Part shown: positions 11,312 to 13,287 of the stretch, piece by piece | How positions within the stretch are numbered: position 1 is the stretch's first letter | Layout of the letters: the number at the start of each line of letters is the position of its first letter | Source: JBAXAB01 sp043718245 | Lineage (GTDB): Bacteria > Patescibacteriota > Minisyncoccia > Phycocordibacterales > CAIZLB01 | Direction of reading: 5' to 3' | DNA length: 13,287 nt | NCBI GenBank assembly: GCA_043718245.1 | Contig: JAYSWB010000041.1 | Coordinates: 1-13,287, forward strand | Notes under the pieces: generated by a model | What the model was told of the DNA's origin: nothing | What the model saw: only the letters and a program-made list of their open reading frames with translations | Databases searched by the model: none | Translations under genes and position numbers: made by a program

Positions 11312-13036
11312 ATGAATTTATTTACTGAGATTTCAATTATTTTTGTTTTAGCAACGGCCATTGCTCTTATTATGCGAGCTTTTCGTCAGCCACTTGTTGT
11401 TGGATATATCGCCACCGGAGTTCTAGTTGGTCCATATGTTTTGAACATCCTACATTCAAAGGACGACATTGAACTATTTTCAAAAATTGGAATCTCAATT
11501 TTGCTTTTCATTGTGGGGCTCGGGTTGAATCCTGATGTTGTCAAAGAGGTGGGGAAGACATCATTTATTGTTGGCTTGGGACAAGTGATTTTCACGGCGC
11601 TTTCGGGCTTTTATATTATGAGAGTTCTTGGATACGATCAGGTGGTATCTTTTTATGTTGCAGTCGCTCTCACGTTTAGCAGTACTATTATTATTTTAAA
11701 GCTCTTAGCTGATCGGGGAGATACTACGAAACTTTACGGGAAAATTTCGATTGGAATTCTATTGATTCAAGACCTTGTGGCAACCGTTGCGCTCCTAATG
11801 ATCTCAATTTTAGGTTCAAAGTCTGTACACTCCGAAGTCTCTGTTTTCAGCGACGCTTGGGTTGAAATCGTGAACTTGATTGCAAAGGGGGCTGTTATCA
11901 TTGTCGTCTTGTACTTAATTAGCAAATACATTTTACCAAAGCTTGCGAATTACATTGCTGGCAATCAGGAAGTGCTATTCGTTTTTTCTTTGGCATGGGG
12001 ACTTGGGATGGCGTCGCTTTTTCAAGCTATAGGATTTTCAATTGAGATTGGAGCTCTCGTTGCCGGAGTGACGCTGTCAGTTTCACCATTTGCTTATGAA
12101 ATGGGTTCAAGAATGAAGCCTCTTCGCGATTTCTTTATTATCCTTTTCTTTATTCTCTTGGGCGCACAGATGGTCCTGGGGAACTTCTACCAAATTTTGT
12201 TCCCTGCATTAATTCTTTCAGCGTTTGTAATGATTGCAAAACCGATAATTGTTTTTATTCTAATGAACTTAATGGGTTATCGACCAAAAACTGCATTCTC
12301 CACAGGACTTACGGTTGCGCAAATCAGCGAATTTTCTCTGATCATGATTTCAGTGGGACTTTCTCTTGGTCATGTAAACCAGTTAGTCGCGTCTCTGATA
12401 ACTCTAGTTGGTATTATTACCATTTCAGGTTCCACATATTTGGTAATTTATACAGATCAATTATATACGTTTCTAAGGAAGCCAATCAAGCTTTTAGAGT
12501 TCAGAAAAACACATGGACATGATTCGAAAGGGGATAATCACGAATTTGATGTTATCATTTTTGGGTATGATAGGGTTGGTTACGACTTCGTAAAAGCCGC
12601 AAAAAAAATTACAGGTCACTATGTAGTGGTAGATTTTGATCCACAGTCAATAAAGAAATTGCAGTCCGAAAAAGTACCTTTCCGATATGGTGACGCAGAG
12701 GATGTGGAATTTTTGCAGGAAATAGGATTTCAGAATGCCAAACTTGTGGTCTCTTCGATTCCAGACTTTAAAACCAACCTTCTCTTGGTTCAGTATTATA
12801 GAAAGCAAAACCCGACAGGTATTATAATTACGCTTTCACACGAAATTAGGCACGCAAAAGAATTGTATTTAGCAGGAGCTTCATACGTAGTCATGCCACA
12901 CTTCTTGGGTGCGAAGCATGCTTCAGAGCTTATTAGTGAGCATGGGTACAATCTTTCGGATTTTGATGAGATTAGAAACGAACATTTGGTACATTTGGCC
13001 GAGAGGGAGTTACAGGTGAAATTAAAGGATAAGTGA
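11312..13036 (+). CDS. KefB-type K+/H+ (monovalent cation:proton) antiporter with TrkA-N domain
   Basis: The 574-residue protein belongs to the CPA2 family. The membrane part (residues 1-385) has about 12 helices. It includes RQPLVVGYIATGVLVGP (25-41), SILLFIVGLGLNP (62-74), TFSSTIIILKLLADRG (121-136) and the LIQDLVA motif (151-157), whose Asp154 is the expected ion/proton site. A cytosolic RCK/TrkA-N domain follows from about 411, beginning FDVIIFGYDRVG, where the middle Gly of GxGxxG is Asp, and with acidic Asp441 at the end of the second strand. Nucleotide control of K+ efflux is typical. No TrkA-C domain is present after residue 550. Probable role is pH and K+ homeostasis or electrophile protection. 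Confidence 0.93.
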   Translation: MNLFTEISIIFVLATAIALIMRAFRQPLVVGYIATGVLVGPYVLNILHSKDDIELFSKIGISILLFIVGLGLNPDVVKEVGKTSFIVGLGQVIFTALSGFYIMRVLGYDQVVSFYVAVALTFSSTIIILKLLADRGDTTKLYGKISIGILLIQDLVATVALLMISILGSKSVHSEVSVFSDAWVEIVNLIAKGAVIIVVLYLISKYILPKLANYIAGNQEVLFVFSLAWGLGMASLFQAIGFSIEIGALVAGVTLSVSPFAYEMGSRMKPLRDFFIILFFILLGAQMVLGNFYQILFPALILSAFVMIAKPIIVFILMNLMGYRPKTAFSTGLTVAQISEFSLIMISVGLSLGHVNQLVASLITLVGIITISGSTYLVIYTDQLYTFLRKPIKLLEFRKTHGHDSKGDNHEFDVIIFGYDRVGYDFVKAAKKITGHYVVVDFDPQSIKKLQSEKVPFRYGDAEDVEFLQEIGFQNAKLVVSSIPDFKTNLLLVQYYRKQNPTGIIITLSHEIRHAKELYLAGASYVVMPHFLGAKHASELISEHGYNLSDFDEIRNEHLVHLAERELQVKLKDK

Positions 13037-13042
13037 TATAAT
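13034..13042 (+). promoter_or_regulatory. Extended -10 promoter of the last gene
   Basis: TGA-TATAAT ends 6 nt before the ATG at 13049. The TGA that forms the extended element is also the stop codon of the antiporter gene. Confidence 0.6.
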
Positions 13043-13048
13043 AAAAAC

Positions 13049-13287
13049 ATGACAACAGGTGTTCAATTTGATGAGGACAATTCATTTAGATCGAGGACGA
13101 TTTTAGGACAACCTGTTATGCCAAAGATGGTGGATTTTTTGGTAAGGAATGGTTTTGTGAAGGATTATAATAAGGCGAAGAATATTTTACTTGTAGTTAC
13201 TGTTATGTTTTTTATATTAAGTCTTTTAATATTATATTTCGGCCTAAAAAAACCCAGTGTTGAAAATATCGGCAGTGACGTAACTGT
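13049..13287 (+). CDS. Membrane protein of unknown function (partial, runs off the window)
   Basis: The frame is open from ATG 13049 to the window end (79 codons, no stop). The product starts MTTGVQFDEDNSFRSRTILG, then a soluble segment with PKMVDFLVRNGFVKDYNKAKN, then one membrane helix (about residues 46-66, ILLVVTVMFFILSLLILYF), then a polar outside region beginning KKPSVENIG. The cytoplasmic N-terminus followed by a single helix suggests a bitopic protein. I recognise no family. It has an extended -10 box 6 nt upstream and no ribosome binding site, like many neighbours, which supports this start. Confidence 0.75.
   Translation, partial: MTTGVQFDEDNSFRSRTILGQPVMPKMVDFLVRNGFVKDYNKAKNILLVVTVMFFILSLLILYFGLKKPSVENIGSDVT

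Noticed and set aside
1..13287. CRISPR array, insertion sequence, integrase or phage genes
   Set aside because: No regularly spaced direct repeats, transposase or recombinase motifs, or phage structural genes were seen on either strand.

Overview
The window looks like a chromosomal segment of a Patescibacteria (candidate phyla radiation) bacterium, probably from the Paceibacteria/Parcubacteria side. This is inferred from gene style, not from a database match. The genes are small and tightly packed and the base composition is AT-rich. Almost no Shine-Dalgarno sequences are visible. Many start codons sit only 5-9 nt behind a TATAAT-like -10 box, as expected for leaderless mRNAs. Several enzymes are minimal versions of their families, and two conserved-looking membrane proteins have no recognisable function.

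Layout. 1-613 holds a HicB-HicA toxin-antitoxin pair. At 620-991 (minus strand) is a VOC/glyoxalase-fold protein, divergent from gatC-gatA (1024-2759), two subunits of the tRNA-dependent amidotransferase; gatB is not in the window. 2811-3572 is a two-helix membrane protein with a C-terminal RNILAH (HEPN-like) motif. 3619-3689 is an unusual tRNA-Met(CAT), probably the initiator, followed by a hairpin with a perfect 22-bp stem. 3792-4490 is a sugar-phosphate-type nucleotidyltransferase. A structured spacer follows, then a second CAT-anticodon tRNA (4658-4733) and guanylate kinase (4756-5331).

5344-6794 is a compositionally foreign, GC-rich cassette with its own near-consensus promoter and strong terminator. 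It encodes a small membrane-anchored peptide and a 351-residue secreted protein of unknown function. tRNA-Asp(GTC) follows at 6833-6906, then a RelB/DinJ-RelE-type toxin-antitoxin pair (7020-7568) with a clear promoter/operator. A 33-bp sequence in front of this pair is repeated (30/33 identical) in front of HicBA.

7604-13287 carries a TspO-like protein, then a close-packed carbon-metabolism group (2-hydroxyacid dehydrogenase, phosphoglycerate mutase, and a pyruvate kinase lacking both its B and C domains). Next come an anchored cytochrome b5-like protein, a DoxX-like membrane protein, a KefB-type K+/H+ antiporter with a TrkA-N domain, and the start of another membrane protein that runs off the window.

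The most notable observations are the promoter grammar that places the predicted +1 on the A of the AUG, the foreign secreted-protein cassette, the repeat shared by the two toxin-antitoxin loci, the minimal pyruvate kinase, and the atypical tRNA-Met. I did not find a CRISPR array, insertion sequence or prophage.
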